From Ruminococcus sp. (GTDB taxonomy: Bacteria; Bacillota; Clostridia; Oscillospirales; Ruminococcaceae): a stretch of DNA of 53,862 bases. The notes below the pieces were generated by a model, which did no database searches, had not been told where the DNA came from, and saw only the letters and a list, made by a program, of their open reading frames with translations. The stretch lies in NCBI GenBank assembly GCA_017470905.1, contig JAFUXL010000016.1:1-53862 (forward strand), given 5' to 3'. Positions within the stretch are counted from its first letter, which is position 1; each line of letters starts with the position of its first letter. Below, in pieces: positions 34,290 through 42,159 of the stretch. The position numbers and the translations under genes were made by a program.

Positions 34290-36401
34290 ATGGCTGATAC
34301 TTTTGAATTTAATGTAAATAATCTTGACTGCGCTCACTGCGGTGCAAAAATCGAAGCCCTGATTTCCGATATGCAGAGCATAGAAACCGCCGTTCTTAAT
34401 TTTCCGCTAAAAAAATTAACAGTGACCGGTGAAGTTGACGAAGAAACGGTAATGCTAATGAATGAGCTTGCAAAAGCAATCGAACCCGATGTTGAACTCG
34501 TTCAAATCGCAGAAAAATCCGAAAATCATACACATTCCCACGGAGAAGAGGACGGCTCGCTCAAATCGGAAATTATACTCCTGATTGTCGTGGTGCTTGT
34601 ATTTGTTTCGGCAATTATAATGGGAAAATTAAATCTGCCGTCCGCCGTAAGCCTTGTATTTTATATCTTATCATATCTGATACTTGGAAAGGATGTCCTT
34701 GTTTCGGCATTCAGGAGCATAAAATCGGGAAATTTCTTTGATGAAAACACCCTCATGACGGTTGCAACGATAGGAGCGTTTGCCCTCGGAGAATATTCCG
34801 AAGCAGTCGGAGTTATGCTTTTCTTCAAGATAGGCGAACTCTTTGAGGATTACGCAGTGGCAAAGAGCAGAAAAGCCATAACGGACGTTTCCGAACTCAA
34901 AGTCCCCGAAGCAGATGTTTTAATCAGCGGCGAATTTAAGCGTGTATCCTCCGACAAAATCAAAAAGGGCGATATTCTCCGCATAAAAGTCGGAGAGAGA
35001 GCTGCCGCCGACGGAATTGTCGAAACGGGCGAAAGCAAAATAGATACCTCCGCCGTGAACGGCGAACCCGTACCCGTTGTCATACGCAAGGGGGATGCTG
35101 TAATGTCGGGCTGTATAAACCTTGCGAATACTTTCACCATGAAAGCAACTGCCGCCGCAGATGAGTCAATGCTGTCGAAAATTGCAAAAGCCGTTGAAAC
35201 TGCCTCCGCCGAAAAGCCTAAAATCGACAAATTTATCACAAGATTTTCAAGGATATATACCCCCGTGGTGCTTGCTGCGGCATTCCTCACGGCTTTAATC
35301 GGCTCTCTTATAACTCATGATTTCCATAAGTGGATATACTCCGCACTGACATTCCTTGTAATAAGCTGTCCGTGTGCATTGGTTCTGAGCGTACCGCTTG
35401 CGTATTTTTCGGGAATAGGTGCGGCATCAAAGCTCGGAATTTTATTCAAGGGCGGAAATGCAATAGAGGCTCTTGCCAAAGTAAAAGCCTTCGTTTTCGA
35501 TAAAACAGGTACTCTCACGAACGGCACGTTCTCCGTCACGGAGATAAAATCATTCGGCAATATGTCGGAAAACGAAATTCTTGAAATATGCGCAGGCTGT
35601 GAGCAGTCCTCATCTCACCCCGTTGCCGAAAGCATCGTTTCGTATTGCAGGGGTAAAAATATAAAATTAAAATCCGCAGAAAGCCTCACGGAAATTGCAG
35701 GTCACGGAATATCCGCCGCAATGGACGGAAAAAATATCCTATGCGGCAACGAAAGGCTCATCAACGAAAATAATTTAACCGTTCCCGAAACGGAAAATTT
35801 CGCAGGCACTCCCGTTTATATCGCAGCTGACGGAAAAATCGAGGGGCTTATAATAGTATCCGATACGGTGAAAAATTCCTCCGCAGGTACAATCAAACAG
35901 CTTAAAGATATGGGGCTTTACACATCAATGCTCACGGGCGACAAGCAGTCCAATGCCGAAATTGTCGGAAAGCAGCTTGGAATAGACTATGCAAGGGGCG
36001 GACTTCTCCCCGATGAAAAGCTCACGGAGATAAACAATATCCGCAAAAATCACGGCGCAGTCATGTTCACGGGTGACGGAATAAACGATGCCCCCGTGCT
36101 TGCGGGCGCAGATGTCGGCGGCGCAATGCATACGGGCGCAGACCTTGCGCTTGAAGCGGCTGATGCGGTTTTCATGAACAGCGAACCCGAATCCGTTGTA
36201 AAGGCTAAAAAAATCGCCGACAAGACGCTCCGCATATCTTATGAAAATATAATATTCGCACTCGCAGTAAAGGCAATCGTGCTGATACTCGGAATGTTCG
36301 GACACCCGAATATGTGGCTTGCGGTATTTGCGGACTCGGGAACGGCAATGCTCCTTATACTCAATTCGATAAGGGTTTTAAATATCAGGAAATACAGATA
36401 A
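34290..36401 (+). CDS. cadA: Zn/Cd/Pb-exporting P-type ATPase
   Basis: 703 residues. A heavy-metal-associated domain at the N-terminus (LDCAHCGAKIE) is followed by a His-rich stretch (ENHTHSHGEE). The P-type core carries the CPC metal-transport motif (ISCPCALVL, ~360), phosphorylation site FDKTGTLTNG (~404), SSHPVAES and GDGINDAPVLA (~594). Eight membrane helices are expected for this PIB-2 class, which exports Zn2+, Cd2+ or Pb2+ using ATP. The start is set at the ATG after AAAGAGATG; the earlier ATG at 34257 lies at the transcription start and in the operator. Regulation by a metal-sensing repressor is very likely. zntA would be an equal name. Confidence 0.93.
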   Translation: MADTFEFNVNNLDCAHCGAKIEALISDMQSIETAVLNFPLKKLTVTGEVDEETVMLMNELAKAIEPDVELVQIAEKSENHTHSHGEEDGSLKSEIILLIVVVLVFVSAIIMGKLNLPSAVSLVFYILSYLILGKDVLVSAFRSIKSGNFFDENTLMTVATIGAFALGEYSEAVGVMLFFKIGELFEDYAVAKSRKAITDVSELKVPEADVLISGEFKRVSSDKIKKGDILRIKVGERAAADGIVETGESKIDTSAVNGEPVPVVIRKGDAVMSGCINLANTFTMKATAAADESMLSKIAKAVETASAEKPKIDKFITRFSRIYTPVVLAAAFLTALIGSLITHDFHKWIYSALTFLVISCPCALVLSVPLAYFSGIGAASKLGILFKGGNAIEALAKVKAFVFDKTGTLTNGTFSVTEIKSFGNMSENEILEICAGCEQSSSHPVAESIVSYCRGKNIKLKSAESLTEIAGHGISAAMDGKNILCGNERLINENNLTVPETENFAGTPVYIAADGKIEGLIIVSDTVKNSSAGTIKQLKDMGLYTSMLTGDKQSNAEIVGKQLGIDYARGGLLPDEKLTEINNIRKNHGAVMFTGDGINDAPVLAGADVGGAMHTGADLALEAADAVFMNSEPESVVKAKKIADKTLRISYENIIFALAVKAIVLILGMFGHPNMWLAVFADSGTAMLLILNSIRVLNIRKYR

Positions 36402-36431
36402 GCAAATCCCCCGTTCATCCGGGGGATTTGC
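36402..36431. terminator. Hairpin directly after the ATPase gene
   Basis: A perfect 11-bp inverted repeat, GCAAATCCCCC/GGGGGATTTGC, starts 1 nt after the stop codon. There is no T-tract after it, so it may act as an mRNA end rather than a full intrinsic terminator. It faces the - strand RNA terminator at 36447. Confidence 0.6.
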
Positions 36432-36446
36432 TATGAGAAATCACGG

Positions 36447-36478
36447 AAAAAAGCCCCGGACGAACAATACCGAGGCTT
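36447..36478 (-). terminator. Intrinsic terminator of the large RNA
   Basis: On the - strand, GCCTCGG/CCGGGGC with AA/TT flanks, then TTTTTT. It marks the 3' end of the noncoding transcript. Confidence 0.85.
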
Positions 36479-37182
36479 AATCTTTTATTAAGTTGTATAA
36501 GCGACTTTCATCACTTAGCTAAATTTCCTGTTGGACTCACCCTTTCAGTTCAGTATTTAAACATATACCTGAAATCTTTCATTAGAATCACATTCCTTCA
36601 CAGTAAATAAGCGATGCAAATTAAAAGCTTCTCATCGGACTCACCTTTTACTTCAAAATTCCGCATGATAAATTCAAACAAGCGGCACACGAAAAATCCG
36701 TGAAAATAATTTACAAATCGGAGAGAACGCAACCGATAACACGATTACAAAACGCACTTCTCATTGGAACCAAACCCTTACATAAGATTTTGATTTATCT
36801 AAAGACTCACGTCGAAATTTCAGATAATCCTGTACCTGTTTTCAACTCACGGACACAAGCCGCAGAGTTCAGACACGAAGCCGTTTTCATTCAGCAATAC
36901 GTCAGCTTTGCAATTGAATTAACCTTATGTACTTTCAATCAACGGAACAAGTCGCAAGACCTATATTCCCACTTTAAAAATCCAATTACTCGGCAAGCCC
37001 GCCGGCTTCACGCTGCTGTTCTTTAGTTTCTTCCATTGGACCCACTCACCTTTCCGCCTTGATTCATTTACATTGCCGCAATCCGCAGACGAAAACGCTG
37101 TTAAACACGATTACCGCCGACAGGAGCAGCAGACCAAGTAAATCTAGCTGTTCGGGATAACTCCTCGTTACTCCCTTTCCTT
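36447..37182 (-). ncRNA. Large structured noncoding RNA, unassigned (~735 nt)
   Basis: A transcription unit with a clear promoter (37189-37217) and a perfect terminator but no credible ORF in the sense direction. The longest start-stop is 16 codons (37036-36986). The 5' end folds as GGGAGTAAC...GTTATCCC. Inside, a motif like AAAGGTGAGTCC-AATG recurs at least four to five times (near 37053, 36780, 36649, 36599, 36545). A second motif, CGCTTGT or CGCTTAT, follows at spaced sites (36956, 36864, 36686, 36615, 36503). One module shows nested helices: AGTAAA/TTTACT (36647-36652 with 36602-36607) enclosing GATG/CATC. This looks like a multi-module folded RNA of the ornate large class (ROOL and GOLLD are known examples), but I see no feature that assigns it to one. 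It is not RNase P, tmRNA or SRP RNA. Confidence 0.75.
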
Positions 37183-37188
37183 GATTAT

Positions 37189-37217
37189 ATGATAACATAT
37201 GCTTTGTAAAAAGTCAA
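37189..37217 (-). promoter_or_regulatory. Promoter of the large RNA
   Basis: On the - strand, TTGACT (37212-37217), 17-nt spacer, TATCAT (37189-37194), with a second TATAAT overlapping 5 nt later. The 5' RNA hairpin follows within about 15 nt, so transcript and structure start together. Confidence 0.75.
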
Positions 37218-37327
37218 TAGTATTTTTGAAAAAAACCAAAATTTTCGGTGAATTTTGTCAGTATGCACAATTGCACAGTGTCACGATAATCAATATGCAC
37301 AAATAATAAATTGTTTTATATTTCCGC

Positions 37328-37356
37328 TTGCAATTTTCACGGAAATAGTGTATAAT
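37328..37356 (+). promoter_or_regulatory. Promoter of the DUF1292 gene
   Basis: TTGCAA (37328-37333), 17-nt spacer, TATAAT (37351-37356). It is divergent from the large-RNA promoter, ~110 nt away. Confidence 0.65.
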
Positions 37357-37409
37357 AATTATGCAAGCACACAAGCGCAAATTTGACGATTTTTAACAGG
37401 AGGAAAGTT

Positions 37410-37727
37410 ATGTCTGAAATGAACGAATACACACCCGACCTCTTTGAGCTTATCGATGAAGAGGGCAACAAGAAAAATTTTGAGCTTATAGATGCCGCAG
37501 AGCTTCACGGCGAGCAGTATTTCGCACTCGTCCCCGCCGCCGAAGATGAGGATTTCCTCGGAAGCGACTGCGACCCGGTTATACTCAAATCAATCTATGA
37601 AAACGATGAGGAAATTCTTGCGTCCATTGATGATGACGAGGAATTTGAAGAGGTGTCGGCGTTTTTCCTCGGACGCTTGCAGGAGGTTCTCGAAAATTAC
37701 GATGAATTTGACGAGGACTGGGAGTAA
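37410..37727 (+). CDS. DUF1292 family acidic protein
   Basis: 105 residues, very acidic (many Asp/Glu). It has the DUF1292 pattern: LFELIDEEGNKKNFELID, the EQYFALVPA strand and a late EIL..IDDDEEFEEV block. Common in Clostridia, often near alaS-yrzL-ruvX, and of unknown function. AGGAGG is 6-8 nt before the ATG. It stands alone here between two RNA genes. Confidence 0.88.
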   Translation: MSEMNEYTPDLFELIDEEGNKKNFELIDAAELHGEQYFALVPAAEDEDFLGSDCDPVILKSIYENDEEILASIDDDEEFEEVSAFFLGRLQEVLENYDEFDEDWE

Positions 37728-37768
37728 AAAAATCTTTACATATTTTTTTGAAAATATATAAAAAAGAC

Positions 37769-37797
37769 TTGATTTTTTTAAATCCCTGTGTTATAAT
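37769..37797 (+). promoter_or_regulatory. Promoter of the 6S RNA candidate
   Basis: TTGATT (37769-37774), 17-nt spacer, TATAAT (37792-37797). Confidence 0.75.
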
Positions 37798-37803
37798 ATA
37801 TAC

Positions 37804-38000
37804 AGTGAATGAATATTCTGCCTTGTTCGAGTAATTATAGTTTTTATAATCCAACACATCTTATCAGGGAATACAGCTCCGTGCGTGGATTGCAGACCTC
37901 CCGCATTGCGGACGAAGGGAGCGTGAAGGGCATGGGCGTTTACCCACCTGCTTCGTGCGGGTTTTATGCACTATATGACGGCAAGGCGGATAATTTTTGC
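37804..38000 (+). ncRNA. ssrS: Probable 6S RNA
   Basis: About 195 nt between a strong promoter and a terminator. The 5' TTCTGCCTTG (37815-37824) pairs with 3' CAAGGCGGAT (37982-37991) to close the molecule. The interior has the long interrupted hairpin with an unpaired centre typical of 6S RNA. The pieces GTTCGAG, TACAGCTCCGT, GATTGCAGACC and TTCGTGCGGGTTTTA resemble Clostridia 6S sequences as I remember them. 6S RNA mimics an open promoter and holds the housekeeping RNA polymerase in slow growth. A 107-codon reading across the region has no ribosome site and I reject it. Confidence 0.7.
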
Positions 38001-38006
38001 CTCTTT

Positions 38007-38039
38007 CTCCGTATGTCCTTAAGGACTGCGGAGTTTTTT
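38007..38039 (+). terminator. Terminator after 6S RNA
   Basis: CTCCG..GTCC-TTAA-GGAC..CGGAG is followed by TTTTTT. A second, weaker GGCAA/TTGCC hairpin with a T-rich tail lies just upstream and could set the mature 3' end. Confidence 0.85.
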
Positions 38040-38124
38040 AATGTAACATCCGAGCCGAATTTTTCATATAATATAAGGAATATTCACCGCTGCGGCGGAA
38101 TAAAAAAATTCGGGAGTGATTTTC

Positions 38125-38463
38125 ATGGATAATGTGATGATAATTTTCGCCCTCATACTTTTCATAATAGCCGTTTTCGAGATATTCACGCTGTTTTTCG
38201 GTATGCCGCTGAGTACCGCACCGCCGTATGTGACGCTCCTGCCCGTGTTCGGAACAGACGCTCTTTTCGCCGAACGTCTCGAAAGGCTCTCCGTAAAATC
38301 GGGCGGAAGAAGCCGCATTGTGATAGTCTTCTATTCCCCGGACAATATGCAGAAAGCCATTTGTGAACAGTTCTGCGCAAATAATCCCGACACGGTAATC
38401 GTCAGCCCCGAAAATCTTGAAAAAATATTGTACGAAACATTTGCAATTGACGAAAAAATGTAG
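38125..38463 (+). CDS. Small membrane-anchored protein, unknown
   Basis: 112 residues. One N-terminal membrane helix (MIIFALILFIIAVFEIFTLFFG) is followed by a soluble domain with alternating strands and helices. Its C-terminal end (PDTVIVSPENLEKILYETF) has no motif I recognise. GGGAG lies 7 nt before the chosen ATG. The recD2 promoter begins inside its last codons. It may sense or hold something at the membrane; nothing more can be said. Confidence 0.65.
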   Translation: MDNVMIIFALILFIIAVFEIFTLFFGMPLSTAPPYVTLLPVFGTDALFAERLERLSVKSGGRSRIVIVFYSPDNMQKAICEQFCANNPDTVIVSPENLEKILYETFAIDEKM

Positions 38464-38469
38464 TATAAT
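38441..38469 (+). promoter_or_regulatory. Promoter of recD2
   Basis: TTGCAA (38441-38446), 17-nt spacer, TATAAT (38464-38469). It overlaps the end of the preceding gene. Confidence 0.6.
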
Positions 38470-38499
38470 AATAGGGTATTACAAAAAGGGGGATTGCTT

Positions 38500-40692
38500 A
38501 TGAGCAGCGAAACGCTACACATCGAGGGTACTGTCGAGGAAGTCATTTTTAAGAACGATGAAACAGGATATATCGTCCTCGACCTTGATGCAGGAGGAGA
38601 GCTTATCACCGTTGTAGGGGAGCTGGGCGACATTGACGAGGGCGAGGGGCTTATCCTTGAGGGAAATTATCAGACGCACATGAAATTCGGCACGCAGTTC
38701 AGAGCCGAATACTGCGAAAGAAAGCTCCCCTCAACCTCCGTGAACATAGAAAAATATCTCTCGTCCGGCGCAATAAAGGGCATAGGCAAGGGCCTTGCAC
38801 GGAAAATCGTCAGGACATTCGGCGATGATGCCCTCGATATAATCGAACACGATACTTACCGCCTCTCCGAAATAAAAGGCATATCACGCAGCAAATGCGA
38901 CGAAATTGCAGAGGAGTCAAGAAAATTATTCTCTCTGCGCCGCCTTACCTCATATCTTTCGGAATATGAAATAAAGCCGAAAATTGCCATGATGACATAC
39001 AGAAAATTCGGCACTGATGCGGTCGGGCTTGTAAAGCTCAATCCCTATATCCTCTGCGGCGACATGATAGACCTTGATTTCAGAAAAGCCGATACCGTGG
39101 CACGCTTATCGGGCATAGAGACAAATTCCCCCAAGCGCATAACCGCAGGAATACAGTACATACTCAAAGTGAATACATCGGCAGGGCATTCCTGTCTGCC
39201 GCTTGATACGCTCACCGCACTTGCGGAAAAATTTCTCACTGTATCCGAGGAGGATTTCAATAAATCATATAATGCCGCACTTGCCGAAAACGAGCTTTTC
39301 ACCTATGTAAAAAACGACAGGATATATGTATATCTCCCCGATTATTACTATGCCGAAAAATTCATTGCCGACAGAATACACATACTCAAAAATTTCTCCT
39401 CCCCCGAAAATCCGGGCATTGATGCAATGATAGATATTGAAGAGGAAGAGAACAATATAAAATACGGTCAGATGCAGAGAAAAGCCATAAGCTCCGCCGT
39501 TTCCGACAGTCTCATGATACTGACGGGAGGTCCCGGAACGGGTAAGACCACCGCACTCAATGCAATAATTTCCATTCTCGAAAAAAAGGGCGACAGGGTA
39601 CTCCTTGCCGCACCGACAGGACGAGCCGCAAAGCGTATGGCGGATTTGACAAACCGTGAGGCAAAGACAATCCACAGACTTCTCGAAGTAAAATACAGCA
39701 AGGAGGGCAGGCTTACATTTTCGCACAACGAAAACAACCCCCTCGACTGCGATGTGCTTATAGTGGACGAGATGTCAATGGTAGATGTACTCCTCTTTGA
39801 AAGTCTGATCCGTGCGGTAAGGCTGGGCTGCAAGCTGATAATGGTCGGTGACGGCGACCAGCTTCCCTCCGTGGGCGCAGGAAATCTCCTGAATGATATG
39901 ATAAACAGTGGAGTTATACCCTCCGTTAAGCTGAGAGAAATATTCCGTCAGGCTGAAAAAAGCTGTATTATTACCAATGCTCACAAAATCGTATCGGGAG
40001 AATATCCCGACCTCACACGAAAGGACAATGATTTTTTCTTTTTCCGAAGAGATGATTATTCACAGGCGGCAGAGCTGACAGTGCAGCTTGCAAAGACGAG
40101 ACTTCCAAAAGCCTTTCACTTCTCCCCCACCGATGATATACAAATCCTCACACCCTCACGCAAAGGCTCTGTCGGGGCGATAGAACTGAATAAAATCCTA
40201 CAGAAGGAGCTTAACCCCCGTTCACGCAGCAAGCCCGAATACAAGGGCTATATATATACATACAGACAGGGCGACAAGGTTATGCAGACAAGAAATAATT
40301 ACGATATTCCTTGGGAAAAGGGAAACGAACACGGTACGGGTATTTTTAACGGCGATATTGGCAAAATAATAAAAATGGACAAGCTTTCGCAGACAGCCGT
40401 GATTGAATTTGACGGGCGCAATGCCGTATATCCCTTTGATATGCTCTCTCAGGTGGAGCTTGCATATGCGATAACCGTCCATAAAAGTCAGGGCTGCGAA
40501 TTTGATGCCGTGATAATGCCCGTCATGGAGGGCTTTGAGAAACTCAGCTACAGAAATCTTCTCTACACAGCAGTAACCCGTGCAAAGAAATTAATGATAC
40601 TAATCGGCTCGGAGCAGAAAATAAAAAACATGACGGACAACAATAAAAAATCTATGCGTTACACCTGCCTCAGAGAAATGCTCGAAAATTAA
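38500..40692 (+). CDS. recD2: RecD2-type 5'-3' DNA helicase
   Basis: 730 residues, typical of RecD2 found without RecBC. The N-terminal OB-like domain (LHIEGTVEEVIFKNDETGY) precedes helix-hairpin-helix repeats (GIGKGLARKIV and IKGISRSKCDEI). Superfamily 1B motifs are motif I TGGPGTGKTT, APTGRAAKRM, II VDEMSMVD, III GDGDQLPSVGAGNLL, the REIFRQ block, V/VI AYAITVHKSQGCEFD and YTAVTRAKKL. Helps with replication-fork and mismatch-repair stability in Firmicutes. The ATG at 38500 follows AAAGGGGG. It stands alone, with a repeat region after it. Confidence 0.94.
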   Translation: MSSETLHIEGTVEEVIFKNDETGYIVLDLDAGGELITVVGELGDIDEGEGLILEGNYQTHMKFGTQFRAEYCERKLPSTSVNIEKYLSSGAIKGIGKGLARKIVRTFGDDALDIIEHDTYRLSEIKGISRSKCDEIAEESRKLFSLRRLTSYLSEYEIKPKIAMMTYRKFGTDAVGLVKLNPYILCGDMIDLDFRKADTVARLSGIETNSPKRITAGIQYILKVNTSAGHSCLPLDTLTALAEKFLTVSEEDFNKSYNAALAENELFTYVKNDRIYVYLPDYYYAEKFIADRIHILKNFSSPENPGIDAMIDIEEEENNIKYGQMQRKAISSAVSDSLMILTGGPGTGKTTALNAIISILEKKGDRVLLAAPTGRAAKRMADLTNREAKTIHRLLEVKYSKEGRLTFSHNENNPLDCDVLIVDEMSMVDVLLFESLIRAVRLGCKLIMVGDGDQLPSVGAGNLLNDMINSGVIPSVKLREIFRQAEKSCIITNAHKIVSGEYPDLTRKDNDFFFFRRDDYSQAAELTVQLAKTRLPKAFHFSPTDDIQILTPSRKGSVGAIELNKILQKELNPRSRSKPEYKGYIYTYRQGDKVMQTRNNYDIPWEKGNEHGTGIFNGDIGKIIKMDKLSQTAVIEFDGRNAVYPFDMLSQVELAYAITVHKSQGCEFDAVIMPVMEGFEKLSYRNLLYTAVTRAKKLMILIGSEQKIKNMTDNNKKSMRYTCLREMLEN

Positions 40693-40727
40693 TTCATAAT
40701 TCATAATTATACCGCCTGCGGCGGTAC
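40690..40727. repeat. AATTCAT array plus GC hairpin after recD2
   Basis: Tandem CATAATT heptamers (40690-40710) run into the hairpin TACCGCC-tgc-GGCGGTA. It has the same two parts as at 3197-3317, in the opposite order. Confidence 0.65.
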
Positions 40728-40814
40728 TGTTAATATTATGACAATGTTATAATATTTTTGTAATGTAATAAGGTATAAAGGGGGGGCGGCGTTCCCCTAT
40801 TCAAGACAGGATGA

Positions 40815-40890
40815 AATTTTTGCCCTTGTCATGGGAGTGAACGCAGCGATAGCGCAGTGAACGAAATGACAAGCTTCAAAGGCAAAAATT
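40815..40890. repeat. Two-tier hairpin repeat, copy 2 (mreB leader)
   Basis: Outer arms AATTTTTGCC/GGCAAAAATT (40815-40824, 40881-40890) and inner arms CTTGTCAT/ATGACAAG (40825-40832, 40866-40873). There is a CTTCAAA bulge and a loop with GTGAACG...GAACGAA. It ends ~25 nt before the mreB start, so it sits in the mRNA leader. A fragment (GGGGGGGCGGCGTTCCCC) of the third copy lies upstream at ~40783. Confidence 0.8.
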
Positions 40891-40915
40891 GACGACTTCA
40901 GATAGGAGGGTTTTT

Positions 40916-41935
40916 ATGTCAAATACAGATATTGGTATAGATTTGGGTACTTCAAATATAGTCATGACTATGGGAAATAAAGGTGTCGTTCTGAGCGAAC
41001 CCTCCGTCATAGCCTATAATACACGCACGGAACGAATACTCGCAGTCGGCAAGGAAGCCTATGAAATGATAGGCAGAAATCCCGACTATATCGCCGTTGC
41101 AAGACCCATAAGCGAGGGCGTTATCTCCGATGACGACCTCACGCACAGCATGATAAGGGAATTTATCCTTAAGGTCACGGGGCATCAGCTCATAAAGCCC
41201 AGAATAATTATCTGCGTCCCGTCATTCATAACGGATATTGAGAGCCGTGCAGTTGTCGATGCCGCCAAAAGCGCAGGCTCTCGGCAGGTATATCTTATAC
41301 AAGAACCCATAGCCGCCATGATAGGCGCAGGAGTGAACATCACAAAGGCAAAGGGGCATATGATTGTCGATATAGGCGGAGGAACAACCGATGTCGCCAT
41401 AGTTTCCATGAACGGCATTGTTACCTCTCATACCGTCCGCAATGCAGGAAATTCAATTGACCGCTCCATAATAAAATATATGCAGAACAAGTACAAGCTT
41501 TTAATCGGAGAACGCACCGCCGAGGCTGTTAAGAAAGAATTATGCAACCTCTACGACCCCAGTGCGGAAACGACATACACCGTAAAGGGCAGAAGTCTGC
41601 TTAAAGGTCTGCCGGCACAGGTCATACTCAGCGAAACGGAGTTGTTTGATGCTATCGAGGACGATGTTTTCGCAATAATGGAAGCCATAAAAAAAGTCCT
41701 TGAGGACTCTCCCCCCGAACTTGTCGGTGATATTCACGGAAACGGACTCCTGCTCACGGGCGGCGGCGCACTGCTGGGCGGTCTTACTCTGCTGATAAAG
41801 CGCACTCTCGGAATTGAATGCCGTATTGCAAAGGACTGCATAAACTGCGTTGCAAAAGGCACGGGAATGGCATTCGGACAGATGACCACGCTACTTGACG
41901 GCTTTGAAGCGGTAACGGTCTACAAATACCGCTGA
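40916..41935 (+). CDS. mreB: MreB/Mbl family actin-like protein
   Basis: 339 residues. The actin ATPase fold: phosphate 1 IGIDLGTSNIVM, connect 1 around QEPIAAMIGAG, phosphate 2 VDIGGGTTDVAI, and the adenosine motif LLLTGGGALLGGL. MreB forms curved membrane filaments that guide wall synthesis and hold cell shape. No mreC or mreD is next to it, so this could be the Mbl or MreBH type. AGGAGGG lies 7 nt before the ATG at 40916; a reading from 40889 starts within the leader. Both sides are flanked by two-tier hairpin repeats. Confidence 0.93.
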   Translation: MSNTDIGIDLGTSNIVMTMGNKGVVLSEPSVIAYNTRTERILAVGKEAYEMIGRNPDYIAVARPISEGVISDDDLTHSMIREFILKVTGHQLIKPRIIICVPSFITDIESRAVVDAAKSAGSRQVYLIQEPIAAMIGAGVNITKAKGHMIVDIGGGTTDVAIVSMNGIVTSHTVRNAGNSIDRSIIKYMQNKYKLLIGERTAEAVKKELCNLYDPSAETTYTVKGRSLLKGLPAQVILSETELFDAIEDDVFAIMEAIKKVLEDSPPELVGDIHGNGLLLTGGGALLGGLTLLIKRTLGIECRIAKDCINCVAKGTGMAFGQMTTLLDGFEAVTVYKYR

Positions 41936-41939
41936 CAGC

Positions 41940-41983
41940 TAATTCATAATTCATAATTATCTCCCGCCGCTGGCGGAAGATAA
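41940..41983. repeat. CATAATT array plus GC hairpin after mreB
   Basis: A CATAATT array (41940-41960) is joined to TATCTCCCGCC-gct-GGCGGAAGATA. It repeats the arrangement at 40690-40727, so mreB is bracketed by like units. Confidence 0.6.
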
Positions 41984-41998
41984 ATAAATCAGGGGGTT

Positions 41999-42082
41999 GG
42001 GGGAAAAGCCGCACTTGCGCTGATAGAGAACGGAGCAAAGCGCAGTGAACGAAAGCGCAAGGCTCAAAGGCGGCGTTCCCCC
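41999..42082. repeat. Two-tier hairpin repeat, copy 3 (after mreB)
   Basis: Outermost GGGGGAA/TTCCCCC, outer GCCGC/GGCGGC and inner CTTGCGCT/AGCGCAAG (42014-42021, 42054-42061). The GCTCAAA bulge and the loop GAACGGAGCAAAGCGCAGTG...GAACGAA match copy 2, while the arms differ completely and still pair. Confidence 0.8.
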
Positions 42083-42099
42083 ATTTTTAATATAGACTC

Positions 42100-42128
42100 T
42101 TGACTATTTTGTAAAAAAGAGATATAAT
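42100..42128 (+). promoter_or_regulatory. Promoter of mrp
   Basis: TTGACT (42100-42105), 17-nt spacer, TATAAT (42123-42128). Confidence 0.7.
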
Positions 42129-42159
42129 ATACCTATCACACAATAAAGGAGATTTTTTA

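Noticed and set aside
36481-36540. GATGAAAGTCGC in the large RNA resembles group II intron domain V
   Set aside because: The 34-nt GAGC...GTTC frame of domain V is missing and no intron-encoded protein is nearby.
36700-37026. 108-codon + strand ORF opposite the large RNA
   Set aside because: No ribosome site, no family resemblance, and antisense to a unit with clear promoter and terminator.
36447-37182. Large RNA as tmRNA, RNase P RNA or SRP RNA
   Set aside because: It is too long, lacks the tRNA-like ends and ANYALAA-type tag, and lacks the GAGGAAAGTCC core of RNase P. The 16-codon frame at 37036-36986 does not end like a tag.
37809-38132. 107-codon ORF through the 6S RNA region
   Set aside because: No ribosome site. 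It starts at the RNA start and runs through the terminator.
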